Of a DNA stretch of 10,587 nt, positions 1 to 7,165 are shown one piece after another. Origin of the DNA: Oceanospirillaceae bacterium (GTDB taxonomy: Bacteria; Pseudomonadota; Gammaproteobacteria; Pseudomonadales; Balneatricaceae). The translations under genes and the position numbers were made by a program. A model generated the notes under the pieces. The model was not told the DNA's origin. It saw nothing but the letters and a program-made list of their open reading frames with translations, and did not search any database. The DNA is taken from the NCBI GenBank assembly GCA_003523085.1, contig DPHD01000033.1:2729-13315 (forward strand). The letters run 5' to 3'. Position 1 is the stretch's first letter. Every line of letters starts with the position of its first letter.

Positions 1-1259
1 CCTCGTAAGCGTACGGACTGTTCTGGTGCGAGGCGCTTCCACTTACCTTCTGGTTGCTCTGCAAAGTCTTGCTGATCGATAAACACCTGCTTAGACATGA
101 CTAACTGGCGTTCGCCCATGGTGTCGTCTTTGGGATGTTTTGGCACGGTTAGGGTTTCCGTATGGCCTGCGGGCCAGTTAGCAATAGTCACTTTAAGTGG
201 ACGCAATACACACATAGCACGTGACGCAGAGGAATCCAGGTCATCACGTACACTAGACTCTAAACGGCTAAAGTCGGTAATGCCTTTGCTGCGGGCAACG
301 GGGGTTGCGGTACAGAAATTGCGCAACGAGGCTGGGGTATAGCCACGACGGCGCATGCCAGAAATAGTGGGCATACGTGGGTCATCCCATGCCGTTACGG
401 TATTGTTATCGACCAATTGTTTGAGTTTACGCTTGCTGGTAATAGTGTAGTTCAATTCCAAGCGAGCAAATTCGTACTGCCGAGGGCGACGCTTGCCGCT
501 AGGCAAGGTGACGTTATCAATAAACCAATCATACAGTGGCCTATGGTCTTCGAACTCCAAGGTACAAATCGAGTGAGTCACTTGCTCTAGGGCATCGGAT
601 AAGCCGTGGGTAAAGTCATACATGGGGTAAATGCACCATGTATTCCCGGTTTGATGGTGTTCAATATGGCGAATGCGGTAGATAATGGGATCGCGCAAAT
701 TCATGTTAGGCGACGTCATGTCTATTTTAGCGCGTAATACCCGCTCACCGTCGGCAAAATCGCCTGCTCGCATACGCGCAAACAGGTCCAAGCTTTCTGC
801 TACGGTGCGCTCACGAAAGGGGCTGTTTTTACCAGGCTCGGTTAAGTTGCCGCGATATTCTCGGGCTTGGTCTGGGCTTAAGTCGCACACATAAGCCAAG
901 CCTTTGTTGATGAGCTCCAAGGCAAAGGTATGCAACTGGTCAAAATAGTTGGAGGCATAGCACTCTTGTTCACCCCACTCAAAACCCAGCCACTCAATAT
1001 CACGCTTAATGGATTGAATGTACTCATCGCTTTCTTTTTCGGGGTTGGTATCGTCAAACCGCAAGTTACATTGGCCGTCAAACTCTTGCGCCATACCGAA
1101 ATTCAAACAAATCGAAGTGGCGTGACCCACGTGTAAATAGCCATTAGGCTCCGGTGGAAAACGGGTCACGACTTGGCCATCATTATTGCCCTTTCTCACA
1201 TCTTTAGCGATGATGTTACGAACAAAATTTGATGCCTGTACGACGGTTTTTTCGGCCAC
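1..1259 (-). CDS. glnS: Glutaminyl-tRNA synthetase, 3' part cut by window edge
   Basis: This cytoplasmic class I aminoacyl-tRNA synthetase charges tRNA-Gln with glutamine. The start is GTG at 1259-1257, chosen because an AAGGAG ribosome site lies eight bases upstream and the protein then begins VAEKTVVQASNF. About 419 codons are visible, against roughly 550 for the E. coli enzyme, so the C-terminal anticodon-binding part is mostly outside the window. The HIGH signature appears as PPEPNGYLHVGHA (HVGH at residues 43-46). The KMSKS signature appears as ITSKR (about residues 273-277), followed by the typical WDDPRMPTISGMRRRGYTP block. The reading frame is open through position 1 and ends in the conserved VRLR stretch, so the truncation is only the window edge. 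Its divergent neighbours are ppiB and lpxH, a grouping I recall from Pseudomonas. Identity is very secure. Confidence 0.97.
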   Translation of the reverse strand, partial: MAEKTVVQASNFVRNIIAKDVRKGNNDGQVVTRFPPEPNGYLHVGHATSICLNFGMAQEFDGQCNLRFDDTNPEKESDEYIQSIKRDIEWLGFEWGEQECYASNYFDQLHTFALELINKGLAYVCDLSPDQAREYRGNLTEPGKNSPFRERTVAESLDLFARMRAGDFADGERVLRAKIDMTSPNMNLRDPIIYRIRHIEHHQTGNTWCIYPMYDFTHGLSDALEQVTHSICTLEFEDHRPLYDWFIDNVTLPSGKRRPRQYEFARLELNYTITSKRKLKQLVDNNTVTAWDDPRMPTISGMRRRGYTPASLRNFCTATPVARSKGITDFSRLESSVRDDLDSSASRAMCVLRPLKVTIANWPAGHTETLTVPKHPKDDTMGERQLVMSKQVFIDQQDFAEQPEGKWKRLAPEQSVRLR

Positions 1260-1297
1260 GAATGGGTCTCCTTGAGTGCTGCCTTGAAAAACCAATA

Positions 1298-1303
1298 ATT
1301 ATA
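1298..1303 (-). promoter_or_regulatory. Probable -10 box of glnS
   Basis: Read on the minus strand this is a perfect TATAAT. It lies about 40 bases upstream of the glnS GTG, which would leave a leader of roughly 30 bases. The -35 region at the proper spacing is poor (near GGCACT), so the call rests on the -10 box and its position. Confidence 0.45.
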
Positions 1304-1371
1304 TGCCTTTTAAGCCCCTTAGTGCCACCTAAATTAGCCGAGAAAAACCTAGCAATAGCAGCTACTCAAGA

Positions 1372-1400
1372 TTGCATCCTTGGCCCTAGAGCCTCATAAT
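1372..1400 (+). promoter_or_regulatory. Probable sigma-70 promoter of ppiB-lpxH
   Basis: TTGCAT at 1372-1377 and CATAAT at 1395-1400 are separated by exactly 17 bases, a good match to a housekeeping promoter. Transcription would begin near 1407, giving a leader of about 59 bases before the ppiB ATG. It would serve ppiB and the closely linked lpxH. Confidence 0.55.
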
Positions 1401-1465
1401 ACGCCGTTACTGGGTTGCCTTGCTGGCAAGCCACATTTTTAACCCACATTCTTTAAGGCTATTTC

Positions 1466-1969
1466 ATGTCTAACGTATTAATGCAAACCAATTTTGGTGA
1501 CATCACCATCGAACTTAACCACGAAAAAGCGCCCATTACTGCTGCCAACTTTGAGCAGTATGTACGTGACGGCTTTTACGACGGTGTTATCTTTCACCGT
1601 GTAATCGATGGTTTTATGGTACAGGGCGGCGGTTTTGACGTCAGCATGGATCAAAAAGAAACCCGCGCTAACATCGAAAACGAAGCTGACAACGGCCTTG
1701 CTAATGACGAAGGCACCTTAGCTATGGCGCGCACCATGGATCCACATTCGGCGTCTGCGCAGTTCTTCATTAACGTTGGTGATAACGCCTTTTTGAACCA
1801 TTCTGGCAAAAACTCTCAAGGTTGGGGTTACTGCGTATTTGGTAAAGTTGTAGACGGCATGGACATCGTCAACCAAATCAAAAAAGTACCAACCACTTCA
1901 AAATCTGGCCATCAGGACGTTCCTGCCGAGCCTGTGGTAATCGACTCAGCCACGATGATTGAAGGCTAA
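1466..1969 (+). CDS. ppiB: Cytoplasmic cyclophilin-type peptidyl-prolyl cis-trans isomerase B
   Basis: This cyclophilin interconverts cis and trans X-Pro bonds and assists protein folding. The 167-residue product is close to the 164 residues of E. coli PpiB and has no signal peptide, so it is cytoplasmic. Cyclophilin motifs are all present: FHRVI at 43-47 with the catalytic Arg45, FMVQGGG at 50-56, the active-site strand QFFIN at 99-103, and SQGWGYCVFGKVVDGMD further on. The ATG at 1466 has a TAAGG ribosome site at 1454-1458. Its stop codon is only four bases before the chosen lpxH start, so the two genes form one transcription unit. No unusual residues were seen. Confidence 0.96.
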   Translation: MSNVLMQTNFGDITIELNHEKAPITAANFEQYVRDGFYDGVIFHRVIDGFMVQGGGFDVSMDQKETRANIENEADNGLANDEGTLAMARTMDPHSASAQFFINVGDNAFLNHSGKNSQGWGYCVFGKVVDGMDIVNQIKKVPTTSKSGHQDVPAEPVVIDSATMIEG

Positions 1970-1973
1970 GTCG

Positions 1974-2687
1974 ATGCGTCGCCTATTCATTGCCGACTTA
2001 CACTTGCATCCGGCTCGGCCGGAGCACAGTCGTGCACTGATAGATTTTTGCCAGCAACGCATTACGCACGCTGACCACCTCTATATTTTAGGCGACCTGT
2101 TTGAAGCTTGGATTGGTGATGACGTGGGTTTAGTCACCTATGCCGACGTTATCGCTTGTTTTAAACAATTGACACAATCCGGTACCCAAATATTTTTTAT
2201 GGTTGGCAATCGAGACTTTTTAATCGGCCAAGCATTTTACCAAGCCACTGGCATTCAGCCACTAGCCGACCCCAGCCTCGTCAGCATAGACAATCAAGAT
2301 GTGCTGTTAATGCACGGTGATACCTTATGCACCGACGACTTAGACTACCAAGCCTTCCGTACGTTAACCCGAGACCTTCTCTGGCAACAAGAGTTTTTGG
2401 CTATGACACCGGCGCAGCGGATGCAAAGAGCAGCGCAATATCGTCAACAAAGTCAGTCTATGACTGCCATGAAGACCGACGAGATCATGGACGTCAATGT
2501 TGATTCCGTAAGCCAAGCAATGGCCGAACACGGCGTTAAGCTACTCATCCATGGCCATACCCATCGCCCTCAAGTGCATCATTTGGCCCACGGCGAGCGC
2601 ATAGTATTAGGCGATTGGGGTGGGCACTTCGACTACCTTAACTGGCCGCAAGGTCAACCCTGGCACTTGATTCGCGAACCTATTTAG
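1974..2687 (+). CDS. lpxH: UDP-2,3-diacylglucosamine diphosphatase (lipid A pathway)
   Basis: LpxH hydrolyses UDP-2,3-diacylglucosamine to lipid X and UMP at the inner face of the inner membrane, the fourth step of lipid A synthesis. Its presence shows a Gram-negative cell that makes lipid A by the LpxH route. I chose ATG at 1974 (237 residues; E. coli has 240) over the in-frame TTG at 1959, because GAAGG at 1961-1965 is well spaced for it. The metal ligands then fall exactly at the E. coli numbers: Asp8 and His10 (ADLHLH), Asp41 (GDLFEAW), Asn79 (GNRD), His114 (HGDTLCTDD), His195 and His197 (HGHTHRP). The gene follows ppiB directly and ends just before a strong terminator. Confidence 0.96.
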   Translation: MRRLFIADLHLHPARPEHSRALIDFCQQRITHADHLYILGDLFEAWIGDDVGLVTYADVIACFKQLTQSGTQIFFMVGNRDFLIGQAFYQATGIQPLADPSLVSIDNQDVLLMHGDTLCTDDLDYQAFRTLTRDLLWQQEFLAMTPAQRMQRAAQYRQQSQSMTAMKTDEIMDVNVDSVSQAMAEHGVKLLIHGHTHRPQVHHLAHGERIVLGDWGGHFDYLNWPQGQPWHLIREPI

Positions 2688-2708
2688 ATTGTTGATTTTA
2701 AATAGATC

Positions 2709-2745
2709 AAAAAAAACCAGCGAGTGAAATACAAGCTGGTTTTTT
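2709..2745. terminator. Bidirectional intrinsic terminator between lpxH and tauC
   Basis: A perfect 11-base inverted repeat, AAAAAACCAGC at 2711-2721 and GCTGGTTTTTT at 2735-2745, is separated by 13 bases. Read on the plus strand the stem ends in six T after lpxH. Read on the minus strand it ends in eight T about 35 bases after the tauC stop. It therefore suits both converging units. Confidence 0.85.
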
Positions 2746-2777
2746 ATTACCTATAAGCTAGGCGGCTTCAGCAAGGC

Positions 2778-4121
2778 TTAACCCTTACCCTTCCATGGCA
2801 CTAGGTATTTTTCCAACAAACGAATACCAACATCAATAGCAAATCCAATCAGACCGATCAAGATGATGCCCATGATGACGATGTCTGTGTTCTGGAACTT
2901 AGACGCGGCAACAATCATCTTACCAATGCCTTTTTCTGCAGCAACTAATTCAGCCGCCACTACGGTACCCCAACAAACGCCCATGGCCACCCTTGCCCCG
3001 GTGAATATTTCCGGCAGTGAATTAGGGATGATTACATGGCGTAATATTTGCGTTTTGCTAGCACCCAGGCTGTAGGCAGCATGGATTTTGGTAATACGAA
3101 CGCCTGATACACCAGAACGGGCCGCAATAGCCATGATCCATAAAGCCGCGAGGAACAACAGCACCACCTTGCCTTCCTCACCAATACCAGCCCAAATAAT
3201 AACCAAAGGAATCAACGCCAATGGCGGTACAGGACGCATAAATTCCACAACCGGGTCAAACCAACCACGGAACCAATTAGACAGGCCCATGGCGTAACCC
3301 AGGGGAATACCCACGAGCGCACCGATGAGGAAGCCCATGACTACGCGCCACAGACTAAAGCCTAAATGCTCACCCAAGGTGACGTTTTGGTAACCGTCTT
3401 TAGAGATGTTCACTAAGCTGTTCCATACTTTCTCTGGAGAAGGCAAGTAAATGCTCTCCATCTGCACACCCTTATGGGGCACAATGTTCAAGGTACCTTT
3501 ATCGGTCAGCGCAACTCTAGCAAATCCCACATCAACGGCGTTGCCTTTACTAATCGCCTGGCCATCAACCTTGACTATTGAGGCACCCGTTTTACGTTTA
3601 TGGTCGTCATTTTTGTCCCATAACAGCAACTTAGAACGATAAACTTGAATAGCGATTGCATCGTTCGCAGCAAAGCCGTCGCCAGCTTCTATCTTGGGCT
3701 TACCTGCTTTTTCACCGGCAGCAAATACAACAACATTTACGCTGGCCGTATCAACTTGACCTGCACCGTCATCGGCCGTGTAGGTAAATTGACCATCACC
3801 CAAAAATGGGCCAGGTACGTGTAAAAAACCAGGTAGTAGTTGTGAGCCAGTAAACGCCCCCCACAGTACAAAAATCAACAATACAGATAGTACAGAGGCA
3901 GACTTATTCGACACCACGGTGCTTTCGTCGCCAAAAGTCACTGTTTTTAAGGAGTTGAAACTATCACCAGCGTCCACGCTTTTACGTACCCTGTGCCATA
4001 TGGTTTGGCTAGCAATAATGATGGCAATAAAGCCAGCAAGGTAGGGTAATATTGAACCAATTGAAATAACTATATTGAGCGTCTCGGCGGCCAAATCAGC
4101 AAATACATTTGAATCGTTCAT
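2778..4121 (-). CDS. tauC: Taurine/sulfonate ABC transporter permease with an inserted periplasmic domain
   Basis: This is the inner-membrane permease of a TauABC/SsuABC-type importer. The C-terminal half (about residues 226-447) is a normal BPD-type permease: LPSPEKVW, then EFMRPVPPLALIPLVIIWAGIG and WGTVVAAELVAAEKGIG as in TauC, with the ATPase-contacting EAA-type loop around 347-370 (SLGAS, IIPNSLPEI). The protein has 447 residues, whereas TauC has about 275. The excess is an extra N-terminal helix (about 17-41) and a segment of about 120 residues (107-225) between the helix at 77-96 and the permease core. That segment contains GDGQFTYTADDGAGQ and TDKGTLNIVP, resembling a bacterial cadherin/tandem-95 repeat, and should lie in the periplasm. 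The start overlaps the tauB stop by one base (TAATG) and follows GGGAGAAGG. Substrate is inferred from the tauA partner and the sulfite genes upstream. Confidence 0.9.
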   Translation of the reverse strand: MNDSNVFADLAAETLNIVISIGSILPYLAGFIAIIIASQTIWHRVRKSVDAGDSFNSLKTVTFGDESTVVSNKSASVLSVLLIFVLWGAFTGSQLLPGFLHVPGPFLGDGQFTYTADDGAGQVDTASVNVVVFAAGEKAGKPKIEAGDGFAANDAIAIQVYRSKLLLWDKNDDHKRKTGASIVKVDGQAISKGNAVDVGFARVALTDKGTLNIVPHKGVQMESIYLPSPEKVWNSLVNISKDGYQNVTLGEHLGFSLWRVVMGFLIGALVGIPLGYAMGLSNWFRGWFDPVVEFMRPVPPLALIPLVIIWAGIGEEGKVVLLFLAALWIMAIAARSGVSGVRITKIHAAYSLGASKTQILRHVIIPNSLPEIFTGARVAMGVCWGTVVAAELVAAEKGIGKMIVAASKFQNTDIVIMGIILIGLIGFAIDVGIRLLEKYLVPWKGKG

Positions 4122-4927
4122 TAGCCTTCTCCCTCAGTTCGACCCATGATTTCTTCTTCCATTTCCCAAATCATGGATAAAATTTCTTCTCGTGTAGAAT
4201 TGTAGTCTGGGTGTTTTTTAACTTCACGCAAATCGGCACCCACACCGAGTTCGGCAAATGGTAAATAATACTCTTTGTGTACCCGCCCTGGACGTGGCGC
4301 CATAACCAATAGCCGTTCGCCGAGCAGCAAGGCTTCTTCTACCGAGTGAGTAATCAAAATAATGGTTTTGCCTGTTTCTTTCCACAGGTCCAATACCAAA
4401 GACTGCATCTTTTCACGGGTTAACGCGTCTAACGCACCTAACGGCTCATCCATCAAGATCACGTCTGGGTCGTTCGCTAAACAACGGGCTAACGCCACGC
4501 GCTGTTGCATACCACCAGAAAGCTCATAAACAGCCTTGTCTTTAAATTCTTGCAGACCTACTAACTCTAACAAACGGTCTACTTCTGGTTTGCTTTTGGC
4601 GCTTGGAACACCTTTCATGTCAGGGCCAAAGGATACGTTCTTACGCACACTCATCCACTCAAACAAAGCCCCTTGCTGAAATACCATACCGCGCTCTGGG
4701 CCTGGGCCACTGATAACATCACCCTCTAAGCGAATATCACCCTCAGTCTGCGCCAAGAAACCGGCTACGATATTTAATAGTGTGGTTTTGCCACAACCTG
4801 ATGGGCCTAGCACACTAAGCAACTGACCAGATTTAATATCTAAGTTAATATTTTTAAGCGCTTGTACAGATCCACCACCGGGCAAGTCAAAACGCATTGA
4901 TACATTGTCTATATGTAAATCAGCCAC
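4121..4927 (-). CDS. tauB: Taurine/sulfonate ABC transporter ATP-binding protein
   Basis: This is the cytoplasmic ATPase that powers import through TauC. The 268-residue product has all ABC ATPase motifs: Walker A GPSGCGKTT at 41-49, the Q-loop around Gln84-Gln85 (GMVFQQGALFEWMSV), the signature LSGGMQQR at 136-143, Walker B VILMDEP at 156-162 with D-loop GALD, and the H-loop His194 (ITHSVEEAL). LFEWMSV and the HSVEEALLLGERLLVM block are typical of the TauB/SsuB/nitrate ATPase group. The start is GTG at 4927-4925, supported by AAGGA seven bases upstream; a nearby upstream ATG is out of frame and hits a stop at once. A C-terminal extension of about 60 residues ends acidic (EMEEEI), slightly longer than E. 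coli TauB (255). The gene is translationally coupled to tauC. Confidence 0.92.
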   Translation of the reverse strand: MADLHIDNVSMRFDLPGGGSVQALKNINLDIKSGQLLSVLGPSGCGKTTLLNIVAGFLAQTEGDIRLEGDVISGPGPERGMVFQQGALFEWMSVRKNVSFGPDMKGVPSAKSKPEVDRLLELVGLQEFKDKAVYELSGGMQQRVALARCLANDPDVILMDEPLGALDALTREKMQSLVLDLWKETGKTIILITHSVEEALLLGERLLVMAPRPGRVHKEYYLPFAELGVGADLREVKKHPDYNSTREEILSMIWEMEEEIMGRTEGEG

Positions 4928-4993
4928 GTCTCATTCCTTCTAAATATTGTTGGTTATAAAAAATTACAAACTTATTTTTCAACCTAACGGTCA

Positions 4994-4999
4994 ATTATA
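4994..4999 (-). promoter_or_regulatory. Possible -10 box for tauBC
   Basis: A perfect TATAAT on the minus strand lies about 67 bases upstream of the tauB GTG. The -35 position at 17 bases spacing reads ACACTG, which is weak. It could give tauBC their own transcription downstream of the tauA hairpins, perhaps with help from an activator. Confidence 0.3.
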
Positions 5000-5113
5000 A
5001 GTGAGATACACCCCTGCAGTGTGATACTCGATAGACGCACACACATACAATAATCTAAGGGGTTTTTATCAAACTACACGAGCCTAGTTAAGTACGAAAT
5101 TGCTAGGTACTTG

Positions 5114-5136
5114 CAAACTTGCCACTGGCAAGTTTG
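5114..5136 (-). repeat. Perfect 10-bp stem-loop
   Basis: CAAACTTGCC at 5114-5123 and GGCAAGTTTG at 5127-5136 form a perfect stem with a three-base loop. GTAC at 5107-5110 and 5144-5147 could extend it. No T-run follows on the minus strand, so it resembles an mRNA-stabilising or 3'-end protecting hairpin, or an operator palindrome, rather than a terminator. Confidence 0.65.
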
Positions 5137-5150
5137 GTTACTGGTACGTG

Positions 5151-5207
5151 TAAAACCAGATGTAAAACTGACGTCTAAAAACAGCTAGACCTGAGCTCTA
5201 CATCTGG
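5151..5207 (-). terminator. Possible partial terminator after tauA
   Basis: On the minus strand, 15 bases after the tauA stop, CCAGATGTA pairs with TACATCTGG (5199-5207 with 5156-5164), followed by only four T. The 34-base loop holds a second small stem (GTCTA/TAGAC, 5173-5177 and 5186-5190). The short T-run suggests leaky termination or attenuation. Confidence 0.45.
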
Positions 5208-5221
5208 CAATTCTAGTCTGC

Positions 5222-6217
5222 TTACTTAACAGTAGCGGCTAGAGGGCCTGCTTCAACGTTGCCGTCATAGCTAGCATTAGCAGATGGGATAGAACCCGCG
5301 TTAACAAATACTGCAGCTACGCCGCCCATAAAGTCTTGAACGCCACCACCTAACCACTTAGAAGACAACTGCTCTTGCGTGCTTGGGAAGATGAAGGTAG
5401 ACAAAGAGCTAGCCGCATCAGCACTGCTCATGCCAGCGTCTTTAGCAATCATGTTCAACATAAATTCAGGCTGAGTGGCGTTCCATGCAGCGTTTGCATC
5501 GGCAGTTACAGCTAAGAACTTAGATACAATATCGCTATTTTCAGCAATAAAGTCAGCAGGTGCAGTGGTTACGTCAAGTACCAAAATGCCCAATGCTTCT
5601 TTTTCTGCGCCAGTTAGCAAGACGTTGCCACTGTCCTTCATACGACGTAGACCACCGCCCCAACCACAAGCCATGTCGATTGCACCTTGTGCTAATGCAA
5701 CCGAGCCTTCGGCAGGCGCCATGTCAACAATTTCCATGCTGTCTAGAGCCACACCAAAGTGTTCCATTTGCTTCAAGAAGCCGTAGTGTGCAGCAGTACC
5801 AAGAGGCACAGCTACTTTCTTACCAGCCAGTTCGCCAGCGGAATGTTTGTCAATTTCAAGTTCAGAACGAACTACACAGTTGTCGTTGTCGGAGTATGAA
5901 ACAGCAACATCAACAATTTGTAGATCTTGGCCAGCAGATGTGGCTACTACGAATGGTGGCAGACCTTGCGATACGGAAATTTGAACGTCGCCAGATGCCA
6001 TCGCAGCTGACATGGCCGTACCGGTATCAAAAGCAACCCAATTTACTTTCATACCCAATGCTTCATCATAAGCACCGGAAACCTTAGCGGCTTGGAATGG
6101 CATTGGCCACTCAAGGAAATAAGCAACGGTAATTTCTTCGGCAGCTGTTGCAGACGACGCACCAGCCATTAGTGCTGTAGCGGCGACGACGCTGCTAGCG
6201 ATTGATTTTAATTTCAT
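5222..6217 (-). CDS. tauA: Periplasmic taurine/sulfonate-binding protein
   Basis: This solute-binding protein captures substrate in the periplasm and delivers it to TauC. Residues 1-25 form a Sec signal peptide (MKLKSIA, then an Ala-rich core ending SSATA before AEE). The mature part begins EITVAYFLEWPMP and carries FDTGTAMSAAMASGDVQI (63-80), GKKVAVPLGTAAHY (132-145) and an EIVDMAP block. These match the TauA/SsuA/nitrate-binding family; compare FDSGASIVRALASGDVQI in E. coli TauA. Length 331 against about 320 in E. coli. The only cysteines I see are Cys114 and Cys184, which might pair. AGGAGC lies six bases before the ATG. Taurine is the best guess, since other sulfonates use close relatives of this protein; the sulfite-handling genes upstream support a sulfonate. 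Confidence 0.9.
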   Translation of the reverse strand: MKLKSIASSVVAATALMAGASSATAAEEITVAYFLEWPMPFQAAKVSGAYDEALGMKVNWVAFDTGTAMSAAMASGDVQISVSQGLPPFVVATSAGQDLQIVDVAVSYSDNDNCVVRSELEIDKHSAGELAGKKVAVPLGTAAHYGFLKQMEHFGVALDSMEIVDMAPAEGSVALAQGAIDMACGWGGGLRRMKDSGNVLLTGAEKEALGILVLDVTTAPADFIAENSDIVSKFLAVTADANAAWNATQPEFMLNMIAKDAGMSSADAASSLSTFIFPSTQEQLSSKWLGGGVQDFMGGVAAVFVNAGSIPSANASYDGNVEAGPLAATVK

Positions 6218-6414
6218 TTAATTGCTCCTAGTATTATGATTTTTATAATTGGAAAGAACCAAAAGTAAAACACGTTTTTATCAGTATATCTGCTGTTATG
6301 AGTAAGCAGTAAATTCAATATACTCCCCTTCGCTAAATATGCCATAGCCAAATTATTACCAACCTTGGGGCCAATAATTAAAATGTATGTGCCCATCATC
6401 TTAGGAACTGGCTG
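6218..6414 (-). promoter_or_regulatory. AT-rich leader and probable promoter region of tauA
   Basis: This 197-base gap is clearly more AT-rich than the genes around it. On the minus strand TATACT at 6283-6288 is the best -10 candidate (a -35 of TACTGC at 17 bases is weak), leaving a leader of about 60 bases. No terminator was seen after the SDR gene, so read-through into tauA is also possible. Confidence 0.4.
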
Positions 6415-7119
6415 TTAGCCAAGCAGCCAACCGCCATCCACATCAACGGTGGTACCGGTGACAAAATCGTTCTCAATCATAAACAAAATGGCCTGCGCCA
6501 CTTCCTCGGCCGTGCCCGCTCTAGGAATAAGGTGGTTAGCCGTGTTAGTTGCCAACAAATCTTGCCGCGCTTGGCCTTCAATGGGGATCATCGGTGTGTC
6601 GATAATACCTGGTGATACCACATTGATCCGCCGTGGTGCTATCTCTGGTGCCACGGTTTTAACCATGGCTTCTACAGCACCACCGACTGAGGCTAAAGAA
6701 ACCTGGCCCGGCTTAGCTCTACGCGCAGGTGCACCACTCACCAATACGATGGTGCCATCTTCACTCATATGCTCAGTACCATAACGTACCACGTTGGCAT
6801 AACCCCACAGTTTATCGAACGAAGCTTGATAACCATCCATGTCCATGGTGGTTAAGGGGCCAAGGGTGCGCGTGCCACCGGTGGCAGAGCTCACCAGAAT
6901 GTCAAACGGCGCACAGTCTTGAAATAGTTCGGCTAATGCCTGGCGATCAGTCACGTCACATTGTTTTAGAGTGACTCCGGCAGGTAAATCCCCAGCCTTA
7001 TTCGGATTGCGACTCACTGCGATAACGCTAGCACCTAGAGACGCTAGCTTTTTTACAGTGGCTAGACCAATACCTGATGTGCCGCCAAAGACAATGGCTT
7101 TTTTACTTGCTACTTTCAT
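6415..7119 (-). CDS. Short-chain dehydrogenase/reductase family protein lacking the catalytic Tyr and Lys
   Basis: The 234-residue product has an intact Rossmann fold of the SDR superfamily: the dinucleotide-binding GGTSGIG at 12-18, Arg37 in VSRNP (suggesting NADPH), the acidic CDVTD at 54-58, and VSPGIIDTPM after strand six. The usual NNAG motif is replaced by SSATGG (77-82). Ser128 may stand for the catalytic Ser. At the position of the YxxxK motif the sequence is VSLASVGGAVEAM, so Tyr is replaced by about Ser141 and Lys by about Val145. Some SDR subgroups of unknown function are known to lack these residues. It sits between the exporter gene and tauA, so a role in sulfonate metabolism or sensing is possible; sulfoacetaldehyde reductase IsfD is an SDR, but it needs the catalytic residues. 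AAGG precedes the ATG. Function unknown. Confidence 0.85.
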   Translation of the reverse strand: MKVASKKAIVFGGTSGIGLATVKKLASLGASVIAVSRNPNKAGDLPAGVTLKQCDVTDRQALAELFQDCAPFDILVSSATGGTRTLGPLTTMDMDGYQASFDKLWGYANVVRYGTEHMSEDGTIVLVSGAPARRAKPGQVSLASVGGAVEAMVKTVAPEIAPRRINVVSPGIIDTPMIPIEGQARQDLLATNTANHLIPRAGTAEEVAQAILFMIENDFVTGTTVDVDGGWLLG

Positions 7120-7165
7120 GCTTCTACCTTAATAATTGTGAGAGGGGTATAGTTTTTATACTAAC

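Larger units (their letters stand above)
4928..5221 (-). other. Non-coding gap between tauA and tauB
   Basis: No credible gene was seen in this 294-base gap. In transcription order it holds a nested hairpin just after tauA (5156-5207), a perfect 10-bp hairpin (5114-5136), a possible -10 box (4994-4999), and an AT-rich leader carrying the tauB ribosome site. Such a gap is unusual inside an ABC importer operon, where tauA and tauB usually lie close together. Confidence 0.6.

Noticed and set aside
685..1136. Several short frames on both strands within the glnS region
   Set aside because: They are shadows of glnS in other frames with no family match or credible start.
1959..1973. TTG at 1959 as the lpxH start
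   Set aside because: It would overlap ppiB and shift the metal ligands away from the E. coli numbering. The ATG at 1974 has a better placed ribosome site.
5475..6087. Long plus-strand reading frames opposite tauA (103 and 175 codons)
   Set aside because: They are antisense to a secure tauA gene, rich in Gln, His and Arg as mirror frames often are, and match no family.
6214..6399. A 61-codon minus-strand reading frame that ends overlapping the tauA start (ATGA)
   Set aside because: It has no ribosome site, sits in AT-rich leader DNA and has no recognisable domain; the hydrophobic content follows from the base composition. A leader peptide cannot be excluded but is not supported.
7120..7165. 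Small AT-rich inverted repeat (GTATA/TATAC) between tauE and the SDR gene
   Set aside because: A five-base AT-only stem is too weak to call a terminator or operator.
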